DNA of 64,000 bases, from contig JALGPY010000001.1 in NCBI GenBank assembly GCA_023055425.1, positions 135,929,368 to 135,993,367 on the forward strand, read 5' to 3'. The number at the start of each line of letters is the position of its first letter. Position 1 is the first letter of the stretch. The position numbers were made by a program, and so were the translations under genes. The notes under the pieces are model-generated. The model had not been told where the DNA came from. It made no database searches and worked only from the letters and a program-made list of their open reading frames with translations. This document shows, piece after piece, positions 44,091 to 56,972 of the stretch. The stretch comes from Linanthus parryae (Eukaryota; Streptophyta; Magnoliopsida; Ericales; Polemoniaceae).

Positions 44091-45576
44091 TGTTTTGGAT
44101 GGTAATTGTTTTGAGTGATGAAAGACAAAGACAAAAACAAAGACATAGGAAACAAAGCATTTCAAATACTCCAAGGCCGTGAGATATTGACAGAGCTTCA
44201 AATCCTTGAGAGTTATTCTTGTTCTGCTGAATTTTCTAACAAGTTTGTGTTGCAGATTGGATATCTGATTATGCAGATCAGGGTTTTGTTGAATATATTC
44301 TTGTTTTACATTATCTACATATCTATTACAATTGCAGATGATCAGAACAGGGAGAATCAAAGTTTTCTGGACTTAACTTTGAAAATCTGTGAAGCAGGTT
44401 CAGAGCTTCAAGGCCTTGAGATGTGCCTTGAGTTGCTGACAGTTTTTACAGAATTAATTGATTCTTTCTTGCAGGTTTTGATTCTTATTATTGTGATTAT
44501 TTATTGACTTCTAAGAGTCTTAAACTTGTTTATCATGATTTATATGTGTCAGGAGTTAATCAGATTACTGTTCTAATCTTTTAACCAGTTTTTATCAGAA
44601 ACTGGAAAATCAAACAGTCATAATATTGTTATCTTTCTGGATTTTGTTGTTGCTGTGTTTTAATGTTGTTGCAGGTTTGTTAAACGTGCAAGAGCAATCT
44701 CAAAAAACTCCAACAGATATCCACTTAGAGTTGTTTGAATTTCAGTTGAAAACAGAAGGAGGATTTGTAGGAACTGAGATCCTAAAATCTCTCATTCAGT
44801 TGCAGCTGGTGGATAAAAGAAACTGGTTTGAATTTTGAAGATAGAGGATTGGAGAATTACTCAGAGAAGTGCGACAAATTCGTGGGAGATCATTCATTCA
44901 AACACACAGGATTCAAGCTTCAATTCCAGATTTCAGAAGATCAAGTCATTCCAGTTTCCAGAAGAATACATCCAGGCTTTACTAGCTTACTTCTTCTACT
45001 GTGTTCTTCACTTGTTTTGTAATCTGTGTATCTTTTAAATATCTTAAACCTCACTAAACCTAGTGGTTGGTTGTTCAAGTGAACAACAAGAGGTTCTTGT
45101 TAGATCAACAGTTAGTAGCTGGAAGTAGATAGGTTTGGAACCACAAGCTGTATAGGTGTAAGGAAAATTACTTAGGCTTGAAGATCTAGGGTTGTTTCTG
45201 TGTGAGTAATAAGAAGTGTTTGCCCAATCCTGGTGGGATTAGATCCCTCAGGCAGAGATTAGGTTCATTGGGACTGAACTCTGTAAATTGCTTTGTGTTC
45301 TTTACTTTACAATTTTGTTATTTTCTGCTGCACACAACTCAAAACAAACTAGGGTTTATAAGCTGATTAGAATTGGTAATAGTTCAAGGCCTTGGAGCTT
45401 TCTATTTTTGCCTTTGAAAGTTTCAGACAGTTTTCTAAAATCTCAAGGCCTTGAGATTTGAGTTTCACACAAAGCTAATCTGTTAGAATCTGAGTTTTGC
45501 AAAAAGTTTCCATACTCTATTCAGCCCCCCCCCCCTTCTAGAGTATTTAGGTCCTGTATTTAGTCTACATTACACA
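44091..45576 (+). mobile_element. Probable solo LTR, SIRE/Maximus-like
   Basis: Interrupts the copia C polyprotein. It starts TGTTTTGGATGGTAATTG and ends shortly after TATTCAGCCCCCCCCCCCTT, a C-rich end resembling SIRE/Maximus LTR ends. Contains repeated CAAGGCCTTGAG words. No primer site or internal region follows, and coding sequence of copia C resumes. The target duplication was not found and the right boundary is approximate. Confidence 0.5.
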
Positions 45577-46578
45577 CTTTCATGGATCTATAGCCACATT
45601 GATTGAGCATGCTGATGATTACGAACCTCCAGAAGAGTTGCACATGGACAAAATATCTAATCTATTGTTTTCCTATATATCACTCTTTTATAGATTAAAA
45701 CATATTACTTTTTTAATTAGACTTTTCATGATTAAGTTTTCAAGATGTGGTTTCTAATAGGTCACATGGATAATCATGTTGCCCACCCAAATGAGGATAG
45801 AACTGCCTCGATCACTAGAAAGAAAACAATTCTAGCATGGTTTCGTGATTTTGTTATGAGCACTATTATTAACCAGCATGAGCCTCAGTCATACAGAGAA
45901 GTAAAATCTGATCCACAATGGGAAAGGCGATGGAGGATGAGTTGCATACTTTGGCTAAAACCCACACTTGGGATCCTATTCTATTACCGCCTGGTAAAAG
46001 ACAGTTGAGTGAAGATGGATATATAAGATTACGACTCGTTCTAATGGTATTATTGAAAGATATAAAGTCTGCTTGGTGGCTAGAGGTTTCACACGGGAAT
46101 ATGGTATTAATTATGAAGAGACTTTTGCTGCAGTGGCAGGGTTCACCATTGTATTCACTTTGATAGCCGTAGCAGCTCAGAGGCGTTTGAATTTTTCGAG
46201 ATTGATGTTAAGAATGCATTTCTTTACGGTTGTCTCACGGAAGAGATGTATATGCAGCCACCACCTGATCTCAGGTATGCCGCATGCGTCGCGCTCTATA
46301 TGGACTTAAGGAAGACCCTCGGGCTTGGTTTGATAAGTTTCGTTCTACAGTACTCCAGCTTGGTTTCTCATCTTGTTCATAAGACCCTGCTCTATTCATC
46401 CATCATACAGTTCCTTGAATTACTATGACTCTGATTTATGTTGATGATGTGATAATAACTGGAGATGATTGTATCGTACAATTGAATTAAAAGAGTCCCT
46501 AAATCGTTATTTTCATATGAAAGATTTGGGGCCTCTCAGTTACTTCTTGGGCCTTGAGGTTACTTCTGATAACAGTGG

Positions 46579-46581
<3 letters not shown>

Positions 46582-46621
<40 letters not shown>
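46582..46621. repeat. (CT)n microsatellite inside copia RT
   Basis: 20 uninterrupted CT units, reading as Leu-Ser repeats in the RT frame where related elements have a short SLS motif. Confidence 0.95.
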
Positions 46622-46625
<4 letters not shown>

Positions 46626-48182
46626 CCAAGTATGCCTCGGATGTTTGCCCATTCAGGACTAAATGATCACAATGTTGTCTCCATCCCCTTGGAGCCCGAC
46701 CTGAGATTGGACCCCTTGGAAGGAGTACCACTATATGATCTTACTCGATACCGACAACTAGTAGGTAGCCTGGTCTACCTCACAGTCTATGTTGTTCATT
46801 AGGTCAGTAAGTTTCTAACGACTTCATGCTCAACTCATTATGGGATGCTCTTGGCATTCTCTGGTATGTGAAAGGTACTACGCTTTTTGGTCTCCATTTT
46901 CCTAATAAGTCTATTCCCATCCTGCATCAATATATATATACACACTATTTTACAAGTGTTTTTTAGGGTTTCTTTTAGAGAGTCACACATGGCACTGCAT
47001 ATTAATCAATTTCACATCATAACTTAAAAAAGGTAAACAATTATTACTGAATTATACTTCTCAAATCTCATGTATCTAATGCAAAATGCAATCACAAAAT
47101 AAAATATCATTAGTGAAAACTCAAAAGAGACTAACTTTAATAAAACATGATAGATCATTACCATGTTAGTATTTTATAAAATCAAAATATGTAGCATTAA
47201 AAATAACATTGTAGTTTTATAAAAAAAAATCTATAAATTACTCTTTTTTGCAAAAAATTTCTTGAACTTACTCATATAAATTTAACATAATATAACCTAG
47301 AAAATTTTGTCACGCGACATTTTGTTGTTTCTCTTGGTTTTTTTGAATGAAAATATAATCAAAGCAAAATAGTGTAAGTAAATAAAAATTAGAAAGAAAT
47401 GCATTTATACTAGAATCCCAATTGCACATATTTTTAAATGGATAAATATCAATAATATTGTAAATAAATTAATTCATTGCATATGTTTCTCTTAACCTCA
47501 CAAGGGAAAAATAAAATAAAAATACAAATAATGTTATACAATTAGAGATTAAAAATTAAAATAATTTAATTTCTTTCAAGAAGTTAAATAATTTAACTTC
47601 AAGAACTCGTTCACACGTAGAAAAAAATGTGAAATAAATTTCCAATGCTGAATAAAAACTGGAAATTTTTTCTTTAAGAAACTAAAAGACAATAATAATA
47701 TATAAGTAACACACGAAAACAAAAATGGAAATAAATCAGGTCAATTCGACTTTTCTTAACGGAAACGTGATACTGATCCACGTTATTATTATTTTTAGAA
47801 ACGATCTACGTTATTAAGAAATATGTTTATTGCCGTAACAATATAATAGAACTCAAAATTCAACATTTCTTATCAAGAATGAAAAATTTAACAAAAAGAC
47901 TATCATCGTGAAAAAAGGGTTATTTTGGCTTACAAATTCCGCAATCATTAAATAATAACCATAGATAAGAATAAGTGGTCAAAACTCATTGATGAAAAAA
48001 TTAAATTTAAGAAAACCAGCAATGCAAATAATTTAAAGAAAGATTCAAATGAAAGTACAATTGTGAAACTTTAATGAACATAAAAATAATAATCTCCTCA
48101 AAAATCAAAGCTGCAAAATAGGAAAAAGTATATAATAAAGTTGATTTATAAACTTAATTTCAAAATGTAGTGACATCATAAA

Positions 48183-48599
48183 CACTATAAAAAAAGGTAA
48201 GAAACGACGTCCAATAACCGGCGTTATTATAGAAAAAACTGTCGTTTTTTGATTTTTACGACGGTAAAGTAACCATCGTTTGGAATGGTGTCGTTTATAT
48301 GCATACGACAATACATAACCGTCGTTTATGATATGAAACGACGGTTTCTACCTTCCCGTCGTTAAATTTTGTAAGTACGACGGTCAAACTGATTTACGAT
48401 GGTTTACACCTGGCTGTCGTTTTTCTTTTTTTAACGACAGTTGAGTTTTCGAGGTATATGATTTTTAAATACTGCACTTAATTTGTACCGTCGTAATAGG
48501 ATCAATAGCCGACGGTTTCTTCACTGTCGTAATGAGATCAAATACCGACAGTGATGACCGTCATTTTGTAGAATCCTGCCATAATCCTTCATTGTAGTC
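48183..48599. mobile_element. Miniature CACTA-like element
   Basis: Starts CACTATAAAAAAAGG and ends with a related inverted sequence (CCTTCATTGTAGTC; expected ...TAGTG). About 14 copies of ACGACGGT/ACCGTCGT-type words in both orientations fill 370 bp, like CACTA subterminal repeats. Flanking AAA/AAG fits a 3-bp target duplication with one change. No transposase. Confidence 0.5.
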
Positions 48600-49285
48600 A
48601 AGGAGGACCACTCGCCATTACCTAAAATCAATACCGCAACGACACTATAAAGACGTACTAAAAATCTTACAAAAAAAACAATCATATCTTTTCCCCAAAA
48701 AAATCTTAATTAACAGCTGAAAATTACAAAACTTCTACGAAGTCGCCCAAAAAACTCATAATCACAAATACCGAGTAAAAATGAGCCAAAATCACAATCG
48801 TTTTTAGTTCATAACATAAGCTAGATTTTTCACAAAATTCCGACTTGCAAATAGCCAAAACCATAATCACAACTACCATAATCACAACTAAGTCACAAAA
48901 TTAAATAAAAGCCTATGCTCTGATTATCTTCACCACCGATCAAAGTACCCGAGCACTGAAGCTCTCGATGATCATATCCACTTCACTAGCTACTTGAGAG
49001 CCTGCACATATATAACAAAACAAACAAAATCATTTTTTTTTACATTCATCTAATAATAGTACTGTCAAACTAAGAAGATAAATATTAAATGCATACCCAT
49101 TTAGTTGGCCATGCAACGCACTGCCTTGAAGCACTTTGTACATCATCCCCACTTGGAATTTTTTGACACAACTTGAATTTTTTCTGGATGCATTTTTTCG
49201 ATTCAAACCTCTACATAAGTTTTGCCCAACCGAAATCCGTGCACTAGTAGATGGATTAGTAGAAACTATGACACTGTGTGCTACT

Positions 49286-49287
<2 letters not shown>

Positions 49288-49325
<38 letters not shown>
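49288..49325. repeat. Poly(A) run
   Basis: 38 consecutive A. The sequence after it (to about 49420) resembles the right half of the Stowaway MITEs at 26 kb, so this may be an internally expanded MITE rather than a retroposon tail. Confidence 0.9.
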
Positions 49326-49326
<1 letters not shown>

Positions 49327-49710
49327 ATCTTTTCGCCATCCAAATTATCGGGTCAAAGTTACATGATAATGAATGACAAAGTTAAAATATGAAGAATCTG
49401 GATGAAGGGAGAAAGTATGTTATTTCAATTATTGCGAACACATTTCTTAAAAGTAGAGGCTTAGCTGAAATGGAGAATAAAAAACTTATAAAATGAAAAT
49501 AACAACTTATAAATTTTTTTTGAAAAGGAAAACCAGTACTTAATAATGAGGCTTAGTTTGCATTATATTTACTGAATGTAGCATTTTTTTACTACTTTTT
49601 CTAAATGTATCATCTGTTTTCATCATGTGCGCAAGATATAAATTATTTCCACAAAATTAATTTTTTTTATTTAGATTTATTACTTCTTCGTACATCGCAC
49701 GGGTTAAATG

Positions 49711-52490
49711 TTTTTTTTTTCAACAAAACAACATTATTTACATTAATTTACATACAAAAGTACACAAGAGCCATCTTCCTCCACGGAAGAGGGATAATTC
49801 CTCAAAGATACATACAAACCAAAAGGGGGAAACATAGTTTGAACAAAAGAAGATCTAGAACTGCTAGAGTACATCAAAACCACATGGATAAAGTGTGAAA
49901 CAACATGATCAAGCCTGAAACAAACGAGGAAACCAAAAGCCAGACTGCAAACGCCCAAAAGAAGATCATTGTTGCTTCAAACTGTCTTCACTGTCCAAAC
50001 AGAAACGATGCTTCACTGTCCAAACAGAAACATTGCTTTTCACTGCCTGAGGAGGCTGGATATCATACACAAAATGCATTTGCTGACATCTACCAAGTTT
50101 AGCTAGAATATCCACCATTTGGTTGGCTTCGCGGAAGATGTGGCGAAGTGTCCATTTATAGTATTGACGGAGTAATTGCCTGCAATCAATAACAAGAGTA
50201 TGTAGCCAAGGAGGAATTGTCAGATCTTCTTGTATGTAAAAAATAGCTAACGAAGAATCTGATTCTTTTTGAAGACTTTCCAGTTATAAACTATTCGTAA
50301 TAGGAAGAGCATCTCTAAGGGCGAAAAGCTTCGCTAATATAGGAGTAACAAAAGGTAGTTTTCTAGGATAACCTCCAACCAACTGACCCAAATGATTTCT
50401 TAAAACTCCACCACATCTTGTTGTGCAACAGTCATTGTCAGAGCTACCATCAGCATTAATCTTAAAAGTGCCTTCACAAGGTTTAACCCTGGGTGGGGCT
50501 AATTTTGTTGGTGGATAATTGAGGACACTTGTCTTGAAATAGAGAACTCATTAGCCAAATAATGGGCCAAGTTAATCACTAAATGATTATCCATCAACAT
50601 GTTCAAAAATAATTTAGTTCCGAAAGAGCCACAGAGCCCGTAGGGTCTAGGATAAAAGTGTTGGCCAAGAGGGATTGGGAAAGTTGGGGTTGTCATTGGA
50701 CTTAAATTGAGAAGAAATCCAGTTAGTGGTGGTATTATGAGTCCAGAAATTTGTATTAGAGCGAGGTAGAACGTGTTGCCACACAGATTTAGCAAAATGG
50801 CAATCCCGAAGCAAATGAAGAGCGGTTTCAAAGTGATTATTGCAAAAAGTACAGGAATAGGGGAAGGGGTCCTAGATTAGTGTTAATTTGGAGTCTGCCA
50901 CAAATAATACGCCAAATAAAAGCTTGGATTTTAGGAGCTGTCCTAATTTTCCAAATCCACTTAAAATTCAGAAGGGTATTATTTTGGTAGCGAGTAGATT
51001 ATATATACTTTTAATCGTGAAATCTCCATGTGTCGAATTCGAAACCATACTATCACTTTGCTGAGTAAAAATGCGGGTAAATTGATCAAAGTGAGTTTTA
51101 ATGTGGGGAGGTAGGAGAAAAAGAATTTTATCAAACAAACAACTTCCATTCTTGTGTAGAAATTTGTTAACAGTGAGTTTAGCAAAGTCTTTAGGTAAAG
51201 GACCCTCTATGAGTTTATTTAAAGGACCACATGGCAGCCAAAAATCATGCCAAAAATAAATCGTATTTCCATTACCAAATGTTTTAATAATATTTGGTTT
51301 TAAAAGATGGTGTTTAACTTTAGAAATGTATTTACAGATTGGACTATCTCCAACTTTAGTTAACGAATCAGAAAAGTCTGATTATGAAAATAAAGGTGTT
51401 TCAACACGGACACCCACCAAGAATTGGGGTTCTTCAAAATTTGCCAGTAGAGATGTGTGAGATGAGACGTGTTATTATGTCTCGCACTTTTAATTCATAA
51501 ACCACCCTGACTAGTACTCTTAATAACTTTCTCCCAGGCGGCAGCATAAAAAGATTTATTCCAAAGAAAGTTGCGTTGAATTTTGTTCATTAGTGACACT
51601 AGTAGGCAGCTTGAAAGTTTGCATGGTATATTGTGTTACCGTAGCGAGACTATGAGCCATTAAGCCTTTTCTAGTGGCCAAGTTAAGAAACTCGACTTCT
51701 ACGAAGCCAACTTTTGAAGGACCTTATCAATTAAGTATTGAAAGTCAGATTTAGTTCCTAAAGAGTGTATTAAAGGAACTTCTAAGTAAAGGCCAATTTA
51801 TCTTTGAAAGTGATTTGAAGAATATTCGCACAACCTTTTTTTTTTTTTGTGCGAACAACCTTTTTTAACCTGAGGGAGTGTTTTTAAAAATATATATATT
51901 TGATTTTTTTAATAGACTAACCACTAACATAACAAAATATATGTAAAAATTTGGATAAAAAGGTTATATTTTTGGTATTAGTTCTTCCAAAGAAAAGAAT
52001 GTCATCCCGGAAAAATAAATGACATATACCAGGCAAATTTCTAGACAGTTTGATAGGTTCAAACAAAAGATTGATTGTCGCATTTTGTAGCTGGATAGAA
52101 AGCCGGTTTACACAAATGATAACGAAATAAGGAGATAAAATGTCGCCTTGGCGAACCCCTTGAGTAGGATATAAAAACCCCACCTCTAGTACCATTACAA
52201 ATAATCGAATAGTGGGTAGTAGTAATGCATCCATGAAGAAGAGAAATAACTGGAAGAGGCAAATTAAGCAAAAACAGTGAATCCATAATATAGTTCCAAT
52301 CTAATTTATCGTAAGCTTTACTAAGGTCTAATTTGGCGGCAAACCGGCCATTTTATGATTATGTTTATGTAATTTATATACCACTTCTTTGTCAATAACG
52401 ACGTGGTCCGAAGCCCTTCTGCCAAGGACAAACGGGGCTTGAAAAGGGAGAACCCAGTCTAGATAAGGACGAAGACACTGGACAATAATT
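49711..52490 (-). pseudogene. LINE (L1-type), 5'-truncated
   Basis: Minus strand. The RT core near 52234-51917 has TQGVRQGDILSPYFVIICVN and a mutated FADD box reading FRDD (HLFFRDDILFFG). The connection and zinc-binding region near 51350-50760 includes GNGNTIYFWHDFWLPCG and CTFCNNHFETALHLLRDC. RNase H-like remnants run to about 50050. An A-tail lies on the minus strand (T-run 49711-49719 on +). Many stops. The 5' end is lost at the (TA)n at 52.5 kb. Confidence 0.85.
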
Positions 52491-52510
52491 TTAGCAATAA
52501 TCTATATCTA

Positions 52511-52512
<2 letters not shown>

Positions 52513-52560
<48 letters not shown>
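52513..52560. repeat. (TA)n microsatellite
   Basis: 24 TA units at the joint between the LINE and the 730-bp repeat region. Confidence 0.95.
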
Positions 52561-52561
<1 letters not shown>

Positions 52562-52589
52562 CAATGGAATAGCCTTCTTATTGCGCCAC

Positions 52590-54350
52590 ATGGGATTTCA
52601 AAAGCTACTCATTTATGTGTCATTTGTCAGCAATTTTTTCCATGTGGCATTTACATGGCATATGTGTGCCAATTAAAAATTGTCAAGTAAGATTTGATTG
52701 CCATGTAATACTCAGAGAATATAACTTTTCATTTTTCTAGGCATTTGTGAATGAACCATTTAACTATTTTTTTATTATTTTGTGAGAATGTGTGATTCAA
52801 TGCATGTGTCATAATATTAAATTTCTGATTTAAAAAGTTAAAATGAGCTATTTTTAAAAGAAAAAAGAAAAGCTTTCCTCAAAAATTCCTCAAACCATTT
52901 GTCAAGAATTTTTTTCCATGTGACATTTACATAGGAATGTTAAATTTCTAATTTAAGAAAGTTAAAATGAGCTATTTTAAAAAATTAAAAGAAAAGTTTT
53001 TCTCAAAAAAAAAAATCCTCAAACCATTTGTCAAGATTTTTTTCCATGTGACATTTACATGGCATATGTGTGTCAATTAAAAATTGTCAAGTATGATTTG
53101 ATTGCCATGTACTTTTCGATTATGGTAACACTTTTTCTCAATTTAACCTATAAACCTTATTGGCAACAAATACATAACTTTATACAGTAATTTTTTTTTA
53201 CCACATAATGCTTATTTGTTTATTGGATGTTTCATTAGAGAACTTTAGCTAAGAATTTACGTTTCTTAGCAAGCATCCATTAAACCATATCAAGATATCT
53301 AATTAAGATTCCTTAAATAAAATTTATCTCTCCTTGCACCACATAGCTTGCTTTTCATCTGTCTTTTCAAAGTTGAAGAACAAACATTATAATTTTAAGA
53401 AAGTAGAAGACTGACATACCTCTCAATTAAGGTAACACTTTTTCTCAATTTAACCTAAAAACATCATTAGAAACAAATATATATTTTTTGTAGTAATTTT
53501 TTGTTACCACATAATGCTTATTTGTTTATTGCATGTGTCATAATATTAAATTTCTGATTTAAAAAGTCAAAATGAGCTATTTTTAAAAGAAAACAGAAAA
53601 GCTTTCCTCAAAAAAAAAATACTCAATCCATTTGTCAAGAATTTTTTTCCATGTGACATTTACATGGAAATGTTAAATTTCTAATTTAAGAAAGTCAAAA
53701 TGAGCTATTTTAAAAAATTTAAAGAAAATCTTTCCTCAAAAAAAATCCTCAAACCATTTGTCAAGAATTTTTTCCATGTGACATTTACATGGCATATGTG
53801 TGCCGATTAAAAATTGTCAAGTAAGATTTGATGGCCATGTACTTTTCGATTATGGTAACACCTTTTCTCAATTTAACCTATAAACATTATTGGCAACAAA
53901 TGTATATTTTTTATAGTAATTTTTTTTACCACGTAATGCTTATTTGTTTATTGGATGTTTCATTAGAGAACTTTAGCTAAGAATTTGCGTTTCTTAGCAA
54001 GCATCAATTAAACCATATCAAGATATCTAATAAAGATCTCTTAAATAAAATTTGTCTCTCCTTGCACCACATAGCTTGCTTTTCATCTGCCTTTTCAAAG
54101 TTAAAGCACAAACATTAAAATTTTAAGAAAGTAGAAAACTGACATACCTTTCAATTAAGGTAACACTTTTTCTCAATTTAACCTAAAAACATCATTAGAA
54201 ATAAATATATATTTTTTGTAGTAATTTTTTTTACCACATAATGCTTATTTGTTTATTGGATGTTTCATTAGAGAGCTTTATTTTAGAATTTACGTTTCTT
54301 AGCAAGCATCCAATGAACCATATCAAGATATCTAATTAAGGTTTCTTAAA
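52590..54350. repeat. Tandem repeat with ~730-bp unit
   Basis: GCATGTGTCATAATATTAAA occurs at 52801 and again at 53532, and GACATACCT.TCAATTAAGG at 53413 and 54141, giving a period of 728-731 bp over about 2.4 units. Each unit itself holds internal repeats (CCATTTGTCAAGAATTTTTT and ACCACATAATGCTTATTTGT, twice each). About 75% AT, non-coding. Confidence 0.85.
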
Positions 54351-54473
54351 TAATATATGTATAATTTTAATATTATCATCCCATAAAATTTATATCTGAC
54401 AACTCATTTACACTTTTTTTTTTAATACGGTCACAAGTCATATCTTAGTATTAAGTACTTTACAAAAGAAACC

Positions 54474-56361
54474 ATGAATTGTCGCCTGGATCGAGTTTTG
54501 GTTTCAGCTAGTTTTCTCAACGCCTACCCGTCAGTCGTTGTCACTCATATGGATCGGGGAACTTCTGACCATGCTCCTCTTTTAGTCAGCTTCCCATCTA
54601 CTCAGCTTCGCGTTTCTAATTTTAGATTTCATAAGATGTGGTTGTCGCATAACTCATTTTTGGACTTTGTTCAGCAGCATTGGCAGGTTGATATTGGGGC
54701 AGCTCTTATGGTGCGTCTAGTCTCCAAGCTTAAGCTCATGCGTGGTCACTTGAGGAAATGGAATTGGGAGGTCTTTGGGGATGTGACACAACGTATTTCT
54801 TCCCTTCAAGATGATTTGCTCCGTATTGATACTCAGATTCAAGGAGGGGATCACAATGCTGTGCAGGAGTATTCTCGGGTTCGAAGTAATCTCACAGAGG
54901 CTTTCAAACAACAAGAATCCCTTCTCAAAGAGAAATCCCGAGTGTGTTGGTTACAAGAAGGGGATCGCAACAATGCTTATTTTCATGCTTCAATCAAGGA
55001 GCGTCGTCAGCAGATTCTGAGCATATGTTTACAACTTCAAGATGGGTCTGAGTCTTCTGATCTCCAGCTGCTTGGTCCAACTGCTGTTAATTATTTTCAG
55101 GATATTCTCTTTGTAGGAATGGTTCAAGACATTGGATATTTTATTGATCCTATTCCACATACTATTACAATCCAACATAATACACTGCTTACTGCCATCC
55201 CAACTGGAGATGAGGTACGTCAGGTTGTATTTTCTATGAGTAGAGATAGTGCTCCAGGTCCAGATGGTTTTACAGGGCATTTTTACTGCGCGTGCTGGGA
55301 TATTATAGCTTCTGATGTTGTCGATGCCGTTCAGAGCTTCTTTCAGGGGGGTTATATGCCAAAGGCCTTCACGTCAGCCAATTTGGTGTTAATTCCGAAG
55401 TTTACCTCGCCAAGAACCTTCTCTGACATGAGACCTATTAGTTTGTGCAACTTTTCTTACAAAATTGTTGCGCGGATTATCTCAAATAGACTGAGAGAAG
55501 TCTTCCTTTAATTATTTCCCCATAACAAGCAGGATTTGTCCATGTGCGCTCCATGCACAAGAATGTTGCTTTAGCTCAGGAGATCCTCTCTGATGCTCGA
55601 CGTAAGGTCAGAGGAGGGAATGTGGCGATTAAGTTGGATATGCAAAAAGCTTATGATCGGGTCCATTGGAAATTTCTCCTCGCCGTGCTTCATAAATTCG
55701 GATTCGGTGAGAATTTTTGTGGTTTGATCTGGTCCATTTTATCGAATTGATGGTACTCTGTTTGCTTACAGGGGTAGACTTTTGGCTACTTTAGAGCGAC
55801 TAGAGGAGTTCGATAGGGCGATCTTTTATCCCCAGCTCTCTTTATTATTGCTGAGGAGGCCCTCAGCAGGGCATGGAACCGAGCTTTTGAGGATGGCAGT
55901 GTAATTCCGTATCTGCGTTCCCGTTCCACCTTGACAGTTTCTCACCTTTTATATGCAGATGACTGTCTCTTGTTTCTTAATGGGTCCAAGAGGTCCATCG
56001 AGGGGGCCCAGCATGTTCTTACACGATTATGGCCGTGCCAGGGCTTAACCCGAGGAAAAGTAGTTTCTCTGTAGCAGAAGTGATCTCCTTAACTAGGAGA
56101 AATATGTTAGCTGTTTGGTTGAGTTTCTCTTTCAAGTCATTCCCTATTCAGTACTTAGGAGCTCCAACTTCTTGGAAACGGCCAAGGATCTCAGATTTTC
56201 AGGGGCTTGTGGAGAAGATTCAAACTCGGAGAGCAGGTTGGAAGGCGAAGCTTCTTTCATCAGGGGGTAGGTTAACCCTAATCCGAAGTGTTCTTGTGTC
56301 GCTTCCCATTCATTTGATGTCCGTGGTTCCAGTTCCCAAGACGGTTGTAGATAGTGCTTTC
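54474..56361 (+). pseudogene. LINE (L1-type) endonuclease-RT fragment
   Basis: The open stretch 54474-55511 contains the end of the AP-type endonuclease (LDRVLVS, RGTSDHAPLLVSF) and the start of RT (SRDSAPGPDGFTGHFYCACW, FSDMRPISLCNFSYKIVARI). After a stop, 55544-55750 has AIKLDMQKAYDRVHWKFL. The FADD box region (LLYADDCLLFLNGS) is near 55950, and 56029-56364 has the thumb region (YLGAPTSWKRPRISDFQGLV). It is cut by the gypsy LTR at 56362. Frameshifts at about 55510, 55750 and 56000. Confidence 0.9.
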
Positions 56362-56972
56362 TGAGCTGACAGATCTTGGCCACGTGGCAACCATCCAGCA
56401 CACCATATTGTGCTCCACACACACTGGATCACCAGCCGAGCTGATCCATGTGGGGGCTGCGAGACAGAGCCCTCGCATACCACTGCACGGGACTTGTAGG
56501 GACTTTGTGGTTTGGAGGCTAGAGTAAGCCCTGTCGCGTGCGAGCCAAGCCCGCGCGCGACCTTTAGTAACTGCTTTGAGAGATTTATGGCACGAGCTCC
56601 ATAAACCCGGTTAATCCGGTCAAACCCGGTCAACCTCGTAACGGTTTCGGTATTCGCGCACAACGTGCTGTAACGGTCCCTATATACTCGGACAAACGTG
56701 CCGTTATGGTTAAGCTAATTAAGCCGCCATCAATGGGCGCATTAACCACACTACAACGGTCACGTTCTCTGCTATATATAGGACGTTAACCTTTCCATAC
56801 AAAGGAGAACACACTTGCCATACGCGGAAGCTCTGCCAAACCTCTGTCTCTCTCTCAGACATTACTACTGCCTTACTCTCTCCCTACACACAACCCCACT
56901 CTTCCTGTGCGATCCCTGATCCTTTACATACGGTGCACACGGAGGTCTCCCCGCCGGAATCTCTTGTGCACA
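56362..56972 (+). repeat. 5' LTR of gypsy element
   Basis: About 611 bp, starting TGAGCTGACAG (or TGACAG at 56367) and ending GTGCACA before the primer site. TATA box at 56773-56780. The start is placed where LINE coding is lost; it cannot be checked against a second LTR here. Confidence 0.75.
56773..56780 (+). promoter_or_regulatory. TATA box of gypsy LTR
   Basis: TATATATA followed by GGACG, about 190 bp before the LTR end, consistent with U3/R. Confidence 0.6.

Larger units (their letters stand above)
43593..46926 (+). pseudogene. Copia element C: integrase end and RT, with insertions
   Basis: 43593-44090 reads as the end of integrase (VEAALTSIYTI, MTPYEKLYGVPH, RHVVFWEY). After a probable LTR insertion (44091 to about 45576) the polyprotein resumes (LIEHADDYEPPEELH) and runs through RT: KAMEDELHTLAKTHTWDP near 45920, RGFTREYGINYEETFAAVA near 46078, a VYVDDV-like box (YVDDVIITGDD) near 46440, FHMKDLGPLSYFLGLEVTS near 46512 and RYRQLVGSLVYLTV near 46748. 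It stops at PNKSIPILH (46926), where a Helitron begins. Many frameshifts. Confidence 0.8.
46927..49710 (+). mobile_element. Putative non-autonomous Helitron
   Basis: Begins TCAATATATATATACACACT after an A, exactly where the copia C frame is lost. It ends near a worn hairpin (CGTACATCGCACGGG at about 49688-49704), followed by GTTAAATG where a CTAG would be expected but a LINE tail begins. AT-rich, no Rep/helicase. Contains a mini-CACTA, a 38-base A-run (49288-49325) and a Stowaway-like scrap after it. Confidence 0.45.

Noticed and set aside
44626..45038. Several 64-70-aa frames at 44.6-45.0 kb
   Set aside because: They fall inside the probable solo LTR and overlap in different frames with no known domain.
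52513..52560. (TA)n tract as a replication origin or matrix attachment site
   Set aside because: Nothing beyond simple AT content supports it; plain microsatellite at an element joint.
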